From Akanthomyces muscarius (taxonomy: Eukaryota; Ascomycota; Sordariomycetes; Hypocreales; Cordycipitaceae), in the NCBI RefSeq assembly GCF_028009165.1, contig NC_079243.1:558001-622000 (forward strand): a stretch of DNA of 64,000 nucleotides, written 5' to 3'. The translations under genes were made by a program, and so were the position numbers. Shown here in pieces: positions 9,643-20,844 of the stretch. The notes under the pieces are model-generated. The model did not search any database. It had not been told where the DNA came from and saw nothing but the letters and a program-made list of their open reading frames with translations. Within the stretch, counting starts at the first letter, position 1. Each line of letters begins with the position of its first letter.

Positions 9643-11880
9643 CTAGCTAATTGGCTTCTCGGCTGTATCTAGGTGCCACCGGCCATCTCTCTTTGTCAGC
9701 GAAACTTTGATGCCCCGGGCAGCCTCGCGCAGCTGCGATTGATCCTCGACGGCATCGGCACGTACATCCCCACGGCCGAGCGGCGACGCCTCGGGATCGG
9801 ACGGTGGGAGCAGCAGGCCAAGGAACGACGACTTCCAGTTGGCATTCCATCGTCGCTTGTGGCTGGAAATGATGACGGCTGCTAGAAATACCGTCTCCAA
9901 GACCATCACCACGGCCCCGAAAATCAGGTACCTCCACCAGATGGTGATGCAGCTGTCCCTCTCTATCGCCTGTCCCAGCTGCAGCCCAAACCAAGGGTTC
10001 ACGTCGGAAACCTTGCGCATCTGAATCCCAATCGCCGTGGCTAGCCCATCGCTGAAATTATTCACAATCGGCATAGTCATGTTGCCGCCGCTCCAGAGGT
10101 TCTCGGCCCAAATTGTCGACGCCGAGACGACGCGACCGGGCGTCACGTTGGCGTTGCGAAAGGTCAACCACAGATGATCGTCCAGCGCCGAGCTCGTGCT
10201 GCCCTCGATGCTGTAGACGCAGTGCGGCGGGTACCAAACGCTGCCGTTGGCTAGCAGAGGAGGGTGAGGCAGCGCCGGCTCCATTTGCACATCCTTGGGC
10301 TCTGGCAGGAGCACCTGGAAAGAGTGTTCCTCTGTGAGGTTGGTGCTGGAGCTGCAGTTCACCCAGGATCCGTTCACAAAGACCCTGTCCATGGCCAGCT
10401 GGAAGCTGTGCAACGAGGTTCTGTGCAGATACTCGCGCGACACTTCCGTCTCCTTGTACTGCTGGTTGATCATGGTGGCCTTGAACGTCTTTACGCATGG
10501 CCGTAGCGAGCACTGAAAAGCAAACGGAATCATCGGGCATCGTTGCTTCGGTGTGCAGCTTTTGTCTTTCAGCTCCGCCAGGCCCTGGAAGTCAAGTATG
10601 CTGCTCCGGATCCACGGCCCGATGGGGTAGGACGGGCGCTGGTTGGTTCGCAGCGCCGTGATGTTGAGCGCGCCGCCACCTCGATACGTCGTGAGATTGC
10701 TGATTTCGCCAGGTAGAAACCATTCGCTGCCGACCTGCTCCGACTCTGTGTAGTGAAATGGGCGGGCCTTGGCCAAGTCGCTGAGATCCTCGCACGAGTG
10801 GCACATGTCCAGCGTGCTAAACGAAACGTCGTGGATGTCAGGGAACGTGCAGTTGCCTGTGGGACATGTGACGAAGGGTGCGATGCGCACAGAGCTGTTT
10901 TGAGGAGTCGATAGCAGGCCCTGCATAATGGCAATCACCATATCGGAATCGAGCTTGTAGGTCATATGCGTTACCCAGCCCCCATTATGGTCATAATTGT
11001 TCAGTCGCGGAATGCTAGCTAGCTCGGTGGCATTGCGGTAGCATACATTCACCTGCACAGCTGCTTGGAAAAACGGATCTGTTATCAAGGTGAGGAGGAA
11101 GACAGCAGCGCCAAAGCTTGCCAAGTATCTGAGCGGCCAAGTCAGCACGAGAACGGCAATGTAAGAACGCCCAGCGCAAGGGTCTTACGATCTTTTTCTA
11201 TCCACGAACTGGCGCGCAATCAGCCTGGCCGAGCCCCAAGGTCCGCGACTAGCCTGGTCGTATCTATCTACATCGACGAGGCTGCGGGATTCTTGAAACA
11301 GCCAGAGCCATTTGAGCTGGCTGATGCCTTCCGTGATGGGAAGGACAAGAGACGCTTTGAAGATGATGGAAAAGATGGATACGACGGCGTTTATGGATAT
11401 CGGCATCCGCCACGTCGTGGCGAGCTTGCCCTGAAAGGAGCCCAGTGTAGCGGCGATGGTAATAAAGCTGGCGTAGCTGAGAGCGACGGACAGCAGCTCC
11501 AACTTCCAGCTAGCGAGCAACGCGCCGAAACTGCGATGCGCCGCCAAGTGTGTTTCTGGCTGCTTCTCATGGTATGAACCATTTTCCGACGTTACCAACG
11601 GCAGAGACGTGTATTCTTTGTCCCAGTGGTGCAGAGACGGCGGGACAGGCTTACGACGAATGCCCGGGGATAAAGGGCGGGAGAGGAGCGAGTCGATAGT
11701 AGCGTCGGGTGCTCCCGCTGCCATGGCGTGCAGTAGCCCGCGGCTTTGCAAATGCGAGTCCCGACCGAAGATGCCTATACTCTGCTCTGACGAGTTATAG
11801 ACCAAGGTATTGTCGCTATGCTCTTCTCGTGGAGCGTTGCTATGACGGGAGAAATGAAGAGCAAGCCCGAGACTTAGCAT
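9643..11880 (-). CDS. DUF3176-family fungal membrane protein
   Basis: Exons 11189-11880 and 9643-11128, joined across a 60-nt intron (GTAAGA...CTCAG), give 725 residues in frame. The DUF3176 signature is clear in exon 1: WKLELLSVALSYASFITIA, then ITEGISQLKWLWL and DQASRGPWGSARL (about residues 125-220). Membrane spans are predicted at about 127-148, 162-184, 232-252 and near 630-655, with a large Cys- and N-glycosylation-rich extracytoplasmic part between the last two. The family is widespread in ascomycetes, often in many copies, and has no established function. A start at the Met at residue 53 is possible. The gene ends just beside the TIR element without damage. Confidence 0.85.
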
Positions 11881-12293
11881 GAATCGGTCGGTTCAGCCTC
11901 GTTGCTGGCTCACGGCACGTGACGGCTTCTGACCTATGCATCTCCTGCGATGGTCCCACGCCCCCCAGACTTGCCCCACCGAGTCATCGCATCGACGATG
12001 CGGCTAGCTAATCCTGGAAAATTTCGTGATAGAACAAGCAAAGATAGCTAGCCGACTTAGATAGGCCGAGAATAGGGTATGCCTAGTCACCACTTATTTG
12101 CATCCCCTTGTGCTTGGCCGCTGCATTTTGCACGGATCCGCCTCGCCATGGAGCAAAATTGAGCATCGGCAGTTCAGAGAAAACTGGGTTTGATAATGGG
12201 TTGCGTCGGACCACGCACTGACAATTTGATAAAGAATCAACTCTACTAGCCACCCCGACATGCAAAGCTGGAAAGACGTGACTCAATAGCCAT
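11881..12293. other. Intergenic region
   Basis: Promoter side of the DUF3176 gene and 3' side of the exonuclease gene. It contains CTAG/GCTAG-rich patches around 12000-12060 but no supported gene. Confidence 0.5.
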
Positions 12294-13121
12294 TTATAAG
12301 TAGAGCCAGCCACGAGGGGCCAGTGCCTTGTGAGGCCCATGGCTGACATAACTCGGCGACTGAGACAGTTTCACTCTCTCCTTCGATTCAATTTCAGCCC
12401 TCTGGTGCCATTGTGGTGTCATCTTCCCGTTGTAGTATGCCCATAGGCGCGGCATAAAATGCACGTCCTGGACGCAGTACTGCAGGATCTCCTTGGACAT
12501 TGGGCGGTGATTGAACACCTTATAACTACCTCCACGCTCCGGCGCAAAAAGTCGAATACCTGTCTCTTTGCAGTCTTTCCACCGTTGTCTTTCAGCTGCA
12601 GACAATGACGCGTCTCGCTCAATGCACTTGGCCAGACCATTGACATGCTTCCTACCAAAGGATCGCGTGGCAACCTCCATTAGCTGGAGATCCTGCATGC
12701 CGGCCAAGCGGATGTTGAAGTGCTTGTATAAGGCGTCTGAATCATTTCGCACATCAAAAATGACTTTTGGAATCTTAGAAGACTCGAGAATCTGTTTCAA
12801 CGTCTGTCCTCTCGCTCCAGTGACGCTGAAGGCTGTTTCATCCAGCGTGTATAAGTCGATAAGGTACGTTCGCTTAAGTGGCAGGACATGTATCTGCAGT
12901 ATCGAAATGGTGCCATGCCTGGAAAGGTTTTCGCCCTCTAGATCGATAAAGATTGAAGGAGGAACAGTTGGTAGGCCATGCAGAATGTCCAGCACCCCCG
13001 ACAGTACAGAGGCCGTGTCAATAAATTCGTACGGTGCAGTGTTGCCTATTTCAACCTTGCGGAGGCTGTCAGAGATCTGCAAGATGTCGGAGGTTGATTC
13101 TGAAGTGATTGAGGCAGTCAT
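12294..13121 (-). CDS. 3'-5' exonuclease-domain protein (DEDDy, RNase D/WRN-like)
   Basis: Single exon of 275 residues. The three exonuclease motifs of the DEDD superfamily are present: ExoI FIDLEGEN with Asp60 and Glu62; ExoII VIFDVRNDSDAL with Asp at about 123-127; ExoIII YCVQD with Tyr215 and Asp219, four residues apart, which makes it DEDDy. These four acidic residues bind two metal ions and cleave nucleotides from a 3' end. Length and the C-terminal phrase ALAPRGW match a fungal group annotated only as 3'-5' exonuclease domain proteins. There is no helicase or RNA-binding domain, so the substrate is unknown. No signal peptide, so nuclear, cytosolic or mitochondrial location is open. All catalytic residues are intact. 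Confidence 0.85.
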   Translation of the reverse strand: MTASITSESTSDILQISDSLRKVEIGNTAPYEFIDTASVLSGVLDILHGLPTVPPSIFIDLEGENLSRHGTISILQIHVLPLKRTYLIDLYTLDETAFSVTGARGQTLKQILESSKIPKVIFDVRNDSDALYKHFNIRLAGMQDLQLMEVATRSFGRKHVNGLAKCIERDASLSAAERQRWKDCKETGIRLFAPERGGSYKVFNHRPMSKEILQYCVQDVHFMPRLWAYYNGKMTPQWHQRAEIESKERVKLSQSPSYVSHGPHKALAPRGWLYL

Positions 13122-13818
13122 ATCTTTAGAGAGCAGGCACTAGTTTCGGCTGGATAAGTTGGTCAGAACATCTGGAGGCGGTAGCATGGGCCAAGGGCTC
13201 TATATGACAGTAACATCGCACCGCCCACATGATTCGTTGCCGCATGCCGAGCCACGTTTCTGCCACCGTTGTGGTTGATATTAACGGCCAAGGCCACTCG
13301 CTTCTTGACGAGACTTGTCTGACCAATCGCCGTACTATCAGCTCAGATAGCGACCAGCGGAGTGCGCATGAAGAGCATCTTCGCAGAAGGGCGGTCTGTG
13401 CGAAAAGCATAAAGAGCTCAATCTTGTAATCGATGGCAGTTGATAGGCTGCGAGATGCGACGGCTTTGAGTGACCACCGCAAGGGTCACATGTCGCTTCC
13501 GGCAATGGCTAATCGACACCAGGCTGCTGTGCGATTAGATACCATCAAATCTTGAGACGGAGCAGATAGCGTAGATGGATAAACTAAACCAATAAGGAGA
13601 AGCGTATTCTATGTCGCGCTCTGCTCTGTGCATCTAAATGATTAAGTGATCTACCACTACGAATGCGTGCGGCCTCCGACCACATATCATCGTAGAGAAG
13701 CGAGCTTTACAAAATTCAAAGAAGAAAATTGGGGAGAAAATAATCACATTTCTGTGTAATTGATAGATGCGTATTAATATTTTAAAATGTACATAATACA
13801 TACATCTTAGCGGTACTC
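13122..13818. other. Intergenic region
   Basis: No supported gene. GC content falls from about 13700 toward the fold-back repeat fragment at 13819. Confidence 0.5.
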
Positions 13819-13974
13819 TTATGCTCAAAACCAGCTTGAGATCATTACTCTCTGTCTTTTAAATTGGCCTTGCGCTGTAACAGCTAAAAATGGGCGGCAC
13901 CAGCGCTAGTTTGCAGGCCCGCGGGCCTATTAATTAGTGTAAAGCACCTGGAAACGCCCACTAACACCGCCCAT
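13819..13974. repeat. Truncated copy of the 39-kb fold-back repeat
   Basis: Closely matches, in reverse orientation, the element at 39242-39465, from the terminal TTATGCTCAAAACCAGC through the central GGCCCGCGGGCC palindrome to CTAACACCGCCCAT. The right-hand arm is missing and unrelated sequence follows directly. Confidence 0.8.
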
Positions 13975-14045
13975 GACCAAAAGGGAAGGGGAGGAAGCCA
14001 CCAGGCACCACGTAAATAGATTGAAGCCATTGGACCCCATCGTCC

Positions 14046-14297
14046 CTAAAAGTCAGTTGGCTCAGGCTCCTCAACCACGAGTGCCCTCTTCTTCTTCTTT
14101 TTGTCTTTCTTGCTGAGGCGTCTCCATTCAACATCATGCTGGCCGCTTGTCAACTCCTCTCTGGTCTGCTCCTGGGGCGCAGCGATCGATGGTTGATGGG
14201 CGCCCCTCAACTTATCCAGTGACTCTAGTCCTGAGATAACGTCCTCGCTCCCCGAGTCGCCTGAAGGATCATCGCTCCAATCACTCCCCCTTCGGCA
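14046..14297 (-). pseudogene. C-terminal fragment of an unrecognised gene
   Basis: A stop-to-stop minus-strand frame encodes about 84 residues, including GSDWSDDPSGDSGSEDVISG, then a basic KKDKKKKKRALVVEE tail and a stop. The composition (acidic Ser/Asp, then a lysine tract) and end look like the genuine C-terminus of a protein, but there is no start or clear 3' splice site, and the frame is closed by TAA at 14298-14300. It abuts an ankyrin fragment on the other strand, which suggests rearranged gene debris. Confidence 0.4.
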
Positions 14298-14303
14298 TTA
14301 TTT

Positions 14304-14603
14304 TTGGCATCAAGAGCTATCGGATGTAAGCGACACTCACAGAAGCATGATCCAGGAAACATTAAATTTCTTCTCCAGAATCAGGCCAACCCCAACGCCG
14401 CGTCAGAGTTTAGGGAGACGCCTCTTCATCTTGCCTTGAAGCGAGACCTGGCTGGTGCGACGCCCTGGTTGGGCTTTTCAGACCGATGGAGTGATACCAC
14501 ATACAGTACCCTGCCTAGGCACTCGGTATTAGACATCATTATTCTATCATACGTGAAAGGGGTCGGTCTTAAAACGAGTCAGAATGCTATGGATGAGCCG
14601 TGA
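14304..14603 (+). pseudogene. Ankyrin-repeat fragment
   Basis: The plus-strand frame contains one recognisable ankyrin repeat (IKFLLQNQANPNAASEFRET, then PLHLALKRDL), followed by sequence that loses the repeat pattern and a stop after 99 codons. There is no ATG at the head of the frame. It is best read as a broken piece of a fungal ankyrin-repeat gene. Confidence 0.55.
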
Positions 14604-15218
14604 CAATTGACGTATCCGGAGCGGAAGGAGAGATGGAAAAGTCTGCCGAGGCATGATCATCGGTGTGCTTGTTTGCTGGTGTAGGCTGGATTAGAGGGGA
14701 GAAGGCGAAGAACTATTTAAGGTTTGGGAGAAAAGAATTGGACAGTGGAAAGGGAGGTAGTGGTAACGAGGCTGTCTGAGCTCAAGACGTCTGCGATGAC
14801 GAAACAAGCCCGACGCGGAACTCATTGTAGCTCATGCGAGGCATGGTCACGCGCTCTTGACTGGAGGCAATACGATGGTGAAGGCGTCGTACGTGGTTCA
14901 GAGACAAAGATCATATGTCCTCATCTACATTATTAAATTTTGCCTAGACTACTCCACGCACAAGGCACGCTAGTGCAGCCAGGTATCAGGGTGGGTACCT
15001 TGAAGAATTGTGCAGTACTGGGTATGCCTTGTTTTAGGCAACTTTTGCTTGGCTTGACAGCCTGGCAAACACCCGAAGCGAAGGAGGGTTTCGTCCCGTA
15101 TAAAGCTCGTTTCCCGTCCTCATCACCCCGCATCAGCTCTCAAACGCTTCGCTCGTTCCACCACAGACTGTAATGCAATTGACTCAGGACACCCGATTGT
15201 CAAGAGATTAGGATCGCA
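14604..15218. other. Intergenic region upstream of the BTB gene
   Basis: No supported gene. A TATAAAG element at about 15099-15105 lies ~115 nt before the ATG at 15219 and could be its promoter. Confidence 0.45.
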
Positions 15219-16166
15219 ATGGACGAGAGCAATTATCAGCCTGCAAATGGTAGGGGACGACAGGAATTGGAAAGGTTACTCGAATCCTTCATACTCGAAA
15301 TGCCAGATGTAAAACTGGTCGCTGTCCAGCAGAAGGCGGACTTGTACATGGACAACGGTCAGCATACTGAAGCACGACAACTGCTCGAAGAAACAGTCAA
15401 TCTTTCCCGCCAACGAGGCATGACGATTACTGCGGCGTGTCTTCAACCTTTGCTGGATCTCTGGGTACAAGCGCTGCAGACTGACGGTCGGCATGCCCAA
15501 GCGCGACAAATCGTCGACGAGATCCTCGAGTCGTTCAAACAAACGGGCAATAAAGCGGACGAGCCATGGCTAGCACCCTGCATCGAGCACATGATAATTC
15601 ATTATATCAGCAGCGGTCAGACAGAGCTAGCTTGGCTACTTGTGGAACGCACTTTCGACTCCTACGAACTTGAAAATCTTGCTTGGAAGACACAATTTGG
15701 ACTTCTCGACTTCTTCGTGAACTTATATCGAGAGCATCCAAGCGCCTCCAAAACAGCATCCCCGCTTACTTTTGCCCCGAGCCAACCTATCTTACGTCTT
15801 CTTTATGAGAAGGAAAGCCTACCCACCAGTTATCGAGCATTGCTCTCGCACAGTTTGCGTGATTCCTCAAGAGACCATTTACTCACCAAGTTGGAGAACG
15901 GATCAATTTCCCTGAACATTCATTCCGATATACTGATATTCTGGTCAAAGTACTTCGAAGCCAGGTTGTCCGGTCGATGGAACCAGGAGGCTATACGAAT
16001 CGAGGATGGCTTGTCCATCGAATCCATCACCAGGATATTCACAGGTTTCTTCTACTCTGGCTTATATACGGAGACCGATTGTGAGAAACAAAAGCAAGAC
16101 TTTGCGGTTGCTGACTTCTATGGGATCACAAAACTAAGAACGGCACTAAACATCGAATGGAAATAG
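15219..16166 (+). CDS. Helical-repeat (TPR-like) plus BTB/POZ domain protein
   Basis: Single exon of 315 residues. The N-terminal ~190 residues are helical and repeat-like (AVQQKADLYMDNGQHTEARQ and HAQARQIVDEILESF), resembling tetratricopeptide pairs. From about residue 225 to the end the pattern fits a BTB/POZ core: LENGSISLNIHSDILIFWSK, YFEARLSGRW, then SIESITRIFTGFFYSGLYT and VADFYGI. BTB domains dimerise and commonly recruit Cullin-3 ubiquitin ligases; that role here is inference. The BTB is at the C-terminus and ends abruptly after the last strand/helix, so a shortened domain is possible. No introns are needed. Confidence 0.65.
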   Translation: MDESNYQPANGRGRQELERLLESFILEMPDVKLVAVQQKADLYMDNGQHTEARQLLEETVNLSRQRGMTITAACLQPLLDLWVQALQTDGRHAQARQIVDEILESFKQTGNKADEPWLAPCIEHMIIHYISSGQTELAWLLVERTFDSYELENLAWKTQFGLLDFFVNLYREHPSASKTASPLTFAPSQPILRLLYEKESLPTSYRALLSHSLRDSSRDHLLTKLENGSISLNIHSDILIFWSKYFEARLSGRWNQEAIRIEDGLSIESITRIFTGFFYSGLYTETDCEKQKQDFAVADFYGITKLRTALNIEWK

Positions 16167-17153
16167 ACATAGCTTTGTAGGCGAAATCACAATATACTAT
16201 AGATACATCGTCAAATATAATTGTTGGTTATGGTTCTTGCTGAAATTGCTCATGATAGGAAAGTGCACCAAAGGCCTAAGTCTTGAAGTAAACGGTGCGG
16301 ATGGCGGATGCTCATCGAGCAGCTGGACACGGAATAACCCCGCATCGACCCGCGTTTCGTCCACGGTGAATCGCGTCTGAGTCGTCTGAATAAGATATAC
16401 GCCCTCGCCCGGACGCCGATGCATGAATACGTGGCTCGTTGGGATCGATGCGGTGCCTGTTTTCACGACCACTTTTCTTGGCTGGCCAGCGCAAAAGTGT
16501 ACACCGCCACCATCCTGACTGCCATGCTCGCCCTTCCGTGAGGAGAAGACGTCCTACGTCGTTGAGCACCTGTAACATAGAGGAAATGCTCTTTCCGGCC
16601 CCCTGTTCAGATCTCGGCTTTCTCCTCGCCATATGTTTACTCATTCCCCTGGCTATATGTTGCTTTCTGCCCAACAGCTTCCTGGCTAGCTAATAGCTGG
16701 TACAATACAGTACCGGTAGGTACTGTACAGTACAGTAAGTGGTTTATAATTTAGACATTGCTGGTGGCTAGCAGCTTTCCGCTGGCGCATTTCTTTGTCG
16801 CCTTTTCCTTTCTTCCCTTTTTGCCAATAGCTCATTGGCAAGTTTTTGACCAGCTAGCTTTTGACCAGCTAGTTGGTGGCTAGTGACTTTTGGCTCTCCT
16901 AGGCCTGACGGTTGAGCAACTTTCCGCGCATTTATTCGTTACTTTTTGCTGCTTGCCGACTTCCTTCGTAATTCTTTCTAGGGAGCGGTCCTGTATCGAC
17001 ATCCCATTGCTTAGCTGGCTACGTCGTTTCTCGCTTGTTAACTTGTCTACTTATTCATTTGTTCTGTTTTGCCCATGCACTGCTAGCGTCCTTTTGCGCT
17101 GGTTCTTGGTGTCGTGTCGTTTATGAAAATTGTAATGTGGCTCATGTTACGGT
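16167..17153. other. Gene-poor region
   Basis: About 1 kb without a supported gene. From 16680 to 17100 the plus strand is rich in CTAGC and TTT words, and a near-palindromic GTACTGTACAGTACAGTA run lies near 16720-16738. It resembles old repeat DNA. Confidence 0.45.
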
Positions 17154-17385
17154 TAGAAGTCGTGTTGTTGCCAGAAGTCCTGCTGTGGCCAAAAGTCGTG
17201 CTGTAGCCAAAAGTGATGTTCCTACCCTAGAAGTTGGGGCATTTTTGGGGCTGTGCCTCAAGCAAGCGTTTTACTGGGGACTACTGGGTGCACCGCCGGC
17301 AGTGCACCTATTTGCCCACAACAGGGCTTTTCGCCACGACACGACTTTCGGCCACGACATGACTTGCAGCCGCAACGTTGCGCAA
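17154..17385. repeat. Pair of inverted 18-bp minisatellite arrays
   Basis: Left arm (about 17154-17218) has 3-4 units of the type AAAAGTCGTGCTGTGGCC. Right arm (about 17332-17385) has about 3 units in the opposite orientation (GGCCACGACATGACTT). About 110 bp of unrelated sequence separates them, so the whole could form a hairpin. The same unit reappears at 43745-43855. Confidence 0.65.
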
Positions 17386-18233
17386 CCAAAGACTTGCCAT
17401 GATGTGGCGGCAACTGTCCCCACACCCGTCGAGAGTAGGCTGGCACTAGAAGGCTACGGTACCTATTGAAAGGCTGATTATTTAATATTATACTTGTGCG
17501 AGGATGCATGCGCCTCCTCAGCATAGCACCTACACCAGGGAAACTTCACTGGATTTTAATGAATATGGATCTCTCAACGACTGTCAGTCGCAATTCAGAA
17601 CGAACAGCCCGTATCAAATACTAATCTACGAGATAGTTCAGCCTATATGACGATCAATTCTTCCGCGATATGGACGATTTTGTCGACTATTTTCTAGCTG
17701 AGAGCAAAAGAAAGGACAAGGTCCCTGCGAAGTCATCGAAGAGACATCAGTGTCGACGTGTTCGGTTTCAGATACCGCCCGCCTATCTACCTGACGGCGC
17801 TGTTCAAAAGAATATCGTGCACGGTGGCAAGCGAGTTACTCCTACAGAGCAGTGAAAATACACAATTCGTGGATACAAAACTGCAGTGCAAGTGTGATGT
17901 GTTGTTTGATGTAGGCAGCGAACTGCCCTGCTAAATATGACTATTCTGTATGCTTACGAACCCAAGTGCAAAGATCGGGACTGATTCTTAACCACTTATC
18001 GTCTCTCGGAAGACCACGACCTTGCTGTCATCACAGTTTTGTCAGCACTTCGAGCTGCTGAATTATAGTAGCATAAAACACGTATGTGGGCCACCGTTTC
18101 TGCCGCAAAGATCATTCTATTTCAACAAACATGAGAGGTCTATACACAAACATGTATCTAAGTAAATCACTACATCCATGCCTAAACTTCGCAAACCTCA
18201 TACGAGACCAGCCACGGCAGCATCGACTCGCGG
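17386..18233. other. Gene-poor region with a small unassigned frame
   Basis: A 61-codon plus-strand frame at 17670-17855 (MDDFVDYFLAESKRKDKVPA) is basic and could be a small protein or an exon, but has no recognised family. The phrase ATACTAATCTAC near 17617 is shared with the ankyrin remnant at about 31727, which suggests old gene debris. Confidence 0.35.
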
Positions 18234-19499
18234 CTAGTGGGTAGTGTCTCCGTGACCCGCAGCCTCTTCTGCGTTGTTTGTACGCTGAGATGACTGCGCC
18301 TTTTCGGAGCCTTTTTCATCACCCGACTGCTTCTCATTCTTGCTGTTCAATAGAGGCAGCCCAGGCGTAGGAGAGCGGTCCCTTCCCGGCCGCTGCTGCG
18401 ATTCCCACTCCTTGAATCGTTTCTCGCCTCGACACGCGGCAGTGACAATCACAAAGTCACAGAGCGAAACGGTCTCCCCCTTTTCCAAGATGACAGCCTC
18501 ACCCAGTTTCAGCTCCTCCTCACATAGAACTGTGGCAGCTCCATTGCCTCCTTCACCTTCCCAGCACCTCCACACTGCGTCACGCTTTTCCCATTTCGTC
18601 ACTTCCTTCCCCGCATTCTCATCCTTTCCTTCCCATTTCACCATGATGCGCATCGAAGGACGTGCTGTTTTGTTTCCTTGCTTCCAGTTGCGGGGCGCGA
18701 GGGAAGAGTAGTGGTCGACTCCTTTCAGAGACTGCCAGGCAACACCCTGGATTGCTAACATGTCACCACACTGGTAAACCTTTCTGCCATTGCGCCGCTT
18801 TTTGTCTCCAAACGAAGTATCGTCGAGACTGTCCGTGTTGATCTCGTCGTTACGTCGCTTGAATCTGAATCTTGCGGCGTTAGGTGGCCCATGTCTTTCG
18901 ACATCGAAAGCACGGCCATACGAGAGCCTTGCCCAGCCTACGTTTTCAGACGCGCCGTCGTGGAAGATCTCACGCATGGGATTTGCTCGTACCAGGTCCA
19001 ATTCATCTTCAACGTCAGTTGAAGGCGTGGCCAAGCCATGTTGGAAGCCTACTTTTGGCGGGGGAGACTTCTCGTGGTTGTCACTGGGCGGCTTTGAGTC
19101 CTTCTCCTTGCTGGACGACGGCTTTTGGTCTGACGGCGAGCCTCCGTCATCCTTCGACGAATGAACCTGGCCCTCACCGGTCGTCGAAACGAACATACCG
19201 CTCTCTTCGGGCTCTTTTTTCACGGGTTGCTCTCCTTTGGACTCCTCCTCATCCTCCTCCATGGCCTCCGGCTTCTCCACGGGTTGGTGAACATTCAACT
19301 GATTTTGCATTTCTGCTTTCTTGCCGTCATCTGCCTTTTCGTACGCATCTGCTGCAGCAGTAAGGGTTTTCTCCAAATTTTTGGATGTCTTGCTAGAATC
19401 CTTTTTCTTCGAAATACTGTTATTCTCTTGCTGCTTGGTCTTCTGGTCTTTGATGTTCGTTGGCTGATTGCCTGCTGTCTGGCTTCTCGTTTGAGCCAT
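18234..19499 (-). CDS. Lys/Glu/Ser-rich hypothetical protein
   Basis: Single exon of 420 residues from the Met at 19499 (MAQTRSQTAGNQ). That start is preferred over the in-frame Met at 19541 because a TATAAA box on the minus strand at 19544-19549 lies just 45 nt before it. The N-terminal 200 residues are highly charged and low-complexity (EEDEEESKGEQPVKKEPEES) and probably disordered. A more ordered part at about 250-375 contains CGDMLAIQGVAWQSLKG, MRIMVKWEGKDE and CEEELKLGEAVILEKG, resembling a small beta domain. The tail is again disordered. No family recognised. The acidic/basic profile suggests a nuclear protein, which is inference. Confidence 0.65.
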   Translation of the reverse strand: MAQTRSQTAGNQPTNIKDQKTKQQENNSISKKKDSSKTSKNLEKTLTAAADAYEKADDGKKAEMQNQLNVHQPVEKPEAMEEDEEESKGEQPVKKEPEESGMFVSTTGEGQVHSSKDDGGSPSDQKPSSSKEKDSKPPSDNHEKSPPPKVGFQHGLATPSTDVEDELDLVRANPMREIFHDGASENVGWARLSYGRAFDVERHGPPNAARFRFKRRNDEINTDSLDDTSFGDKKRRNGRKVYQCGDMLAIQGVAWQSLKGVDHYSSLAPRNWKQGNKTARPSMRIMVKWEGKDENAGKEVTKWEKRDAVWRCWEGEGGNGAATVLCEEELKLGEAVILEKGETVSLCDFVIVTAACRGEKRFKEWESQQRPGRDRSPTPGLPLLNSKNEKQSGDEKGSEKAQSSQRTNNAEEAAGHGDTTH

Positions 19500-20035
19500 G
19501 ATGATTACTGACCAGCATCTTTTGTCGTGGATCAATACCACAATTTATAGTGATGAGTGAGCTTTCAGAAATTACCATTTCTCGGCCTTTTTTGACCGTG
19601 TTCAAAATGTTGCCGGAAAGAAGTTAAACTTGATGCTTGAATCTGCCTGAAAGGGGCTCCAATACTAGTGCACCGCACACCAGTCCGCGAATAATTTCCG
19701 CTTTGAAAGACAGAAACCGACGACTGGCCGCAGAAAGACTTTGTACAAAGACTGACCGCGACATCTGTCCATTGCTTTATCCTTTCTTGTCCAAATGCAG
19801 GTAAGATGCTCAGATTAGGTTTCAATCTTGCGTGTCTAATGTTTAGCCATCACACTATGCACATACTGAAAAAGGTGACAGTCGTTTCGCCTTTCTCTGT
19901 ACGAGTGGTGGTGGTGGCCGTCGACAAAGAGATTTGGGCGTAAGGAAGAGGCTGCGGGCAGGTTTGACTCGAAATTGTTTCTCCTTTGAGCCCGATTTGC
20001 ACAATTTCTTGCTACATTTGGCTGGAGCAGTTGGA
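19500..20035. other. Intergenic region
   Basis: Holds the TATA box of the 18234-19499 gene and otherwise no supported gene. Confidence 0.5.
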
Positions 20036-20535
20036 ACGAAGCAGTTTGGCTGAAGCAAGTTTGGCTGAAGAAGATCCGTGCTGAAGCAGTTTGGCTTGGG
20101 CGAATCTGTGCCGAAGCAGTTTGGCTCAAGCAGATCCGTGCTGAAGCAGTCTGGCTGGAGCAGATCCGTGCTGAAGCAGTTTGGCTCAAGCAGATCCGTG
20201 CTGAAGCAGTTTGGCTCAAGCAGATCCGTGCTGGAGCAGTTTGGCTTGAGCGAATCTGTGCTGAAGCAGTTTGGCTCAAGCAGATCCGTGCTGGAGCAGT
20301 TTGGCTTGAGCGAATCTGTGCCGAAGCAGTATGGCTCAAGCAGATCCGTGCTGAAGCAGTTTGGCTCAAGCAGATCCGTGCTGGAGCAGTTTGGCTTGGG
20401 CGAATCTGTGCTGAAGCAGTTTGGCTCAAGCAGATCCGTGCTGAAGCAGTTTGGCTCAAGCAGATCCGTGCGAAGCAGTTTGGCTGGAGCAGATCCGTGC
20501 TGAAGCAATTTGGCTCAAGCAGATCCGTGTGAAGA
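20036..20535. repeat. 30-bp minisatellite, about 16 units
   Basis: Tandem 30-bp units of the form GCTGAAGCAGTTTGGCTCAA followed by GCAGATCCGT, with variants (GGCTTGAGCGAATCTGTG). Because the period is a multiple of three and the unit is free of stops in several frames, long spurious frames open on both strands. It lies 310 bp downstream of the DUF3723 gene's stop; a single degenerate unit-like piece remains at about 20770-20792. Confidence 0.9.
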
Positions 20536-20844
20536 TCTGTGCTGGAGCAGTTTAACTGAAGCAGTTTGGTATCACCATCCCATGTTGAAGCTAGCGCGAT
20601 ATCACGTGACATCGCGATACCCTTGTTCCTCTCGCGCTTTCGGAAGCCACGCTTTCCCTTCTCTTGCTTCCTTGCGCTTCGTCTTATATCTAGAGCCTAG
20701 TATAGACTGCGCTATTTACAATTTTCTTTAAAGAACCATTACTTAGCTTCTCTTTGACGTGAGATCCTCACATTTGGCTGAAGCAGATCTGGCAGTCGAA
20801 AATACTGGTTATGACATATCTATCTCGAAGTCAAATTACATTAT

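Noticed and set aside
10058..10934. Several 100-160 codon frames on both strands
   Set aside because: Shadows of the DUF3176 gene's second exon, in GC-rich coding DNA.
19855..20612. Long repetitive frames on both strands (PNCFSTDLL- and KQFGSSRSV-type proteins)
   Set aside because: Produced by the 30-bp minisatellite, whose period is a multiple of three; no start context, flanking domain or preferred strand.
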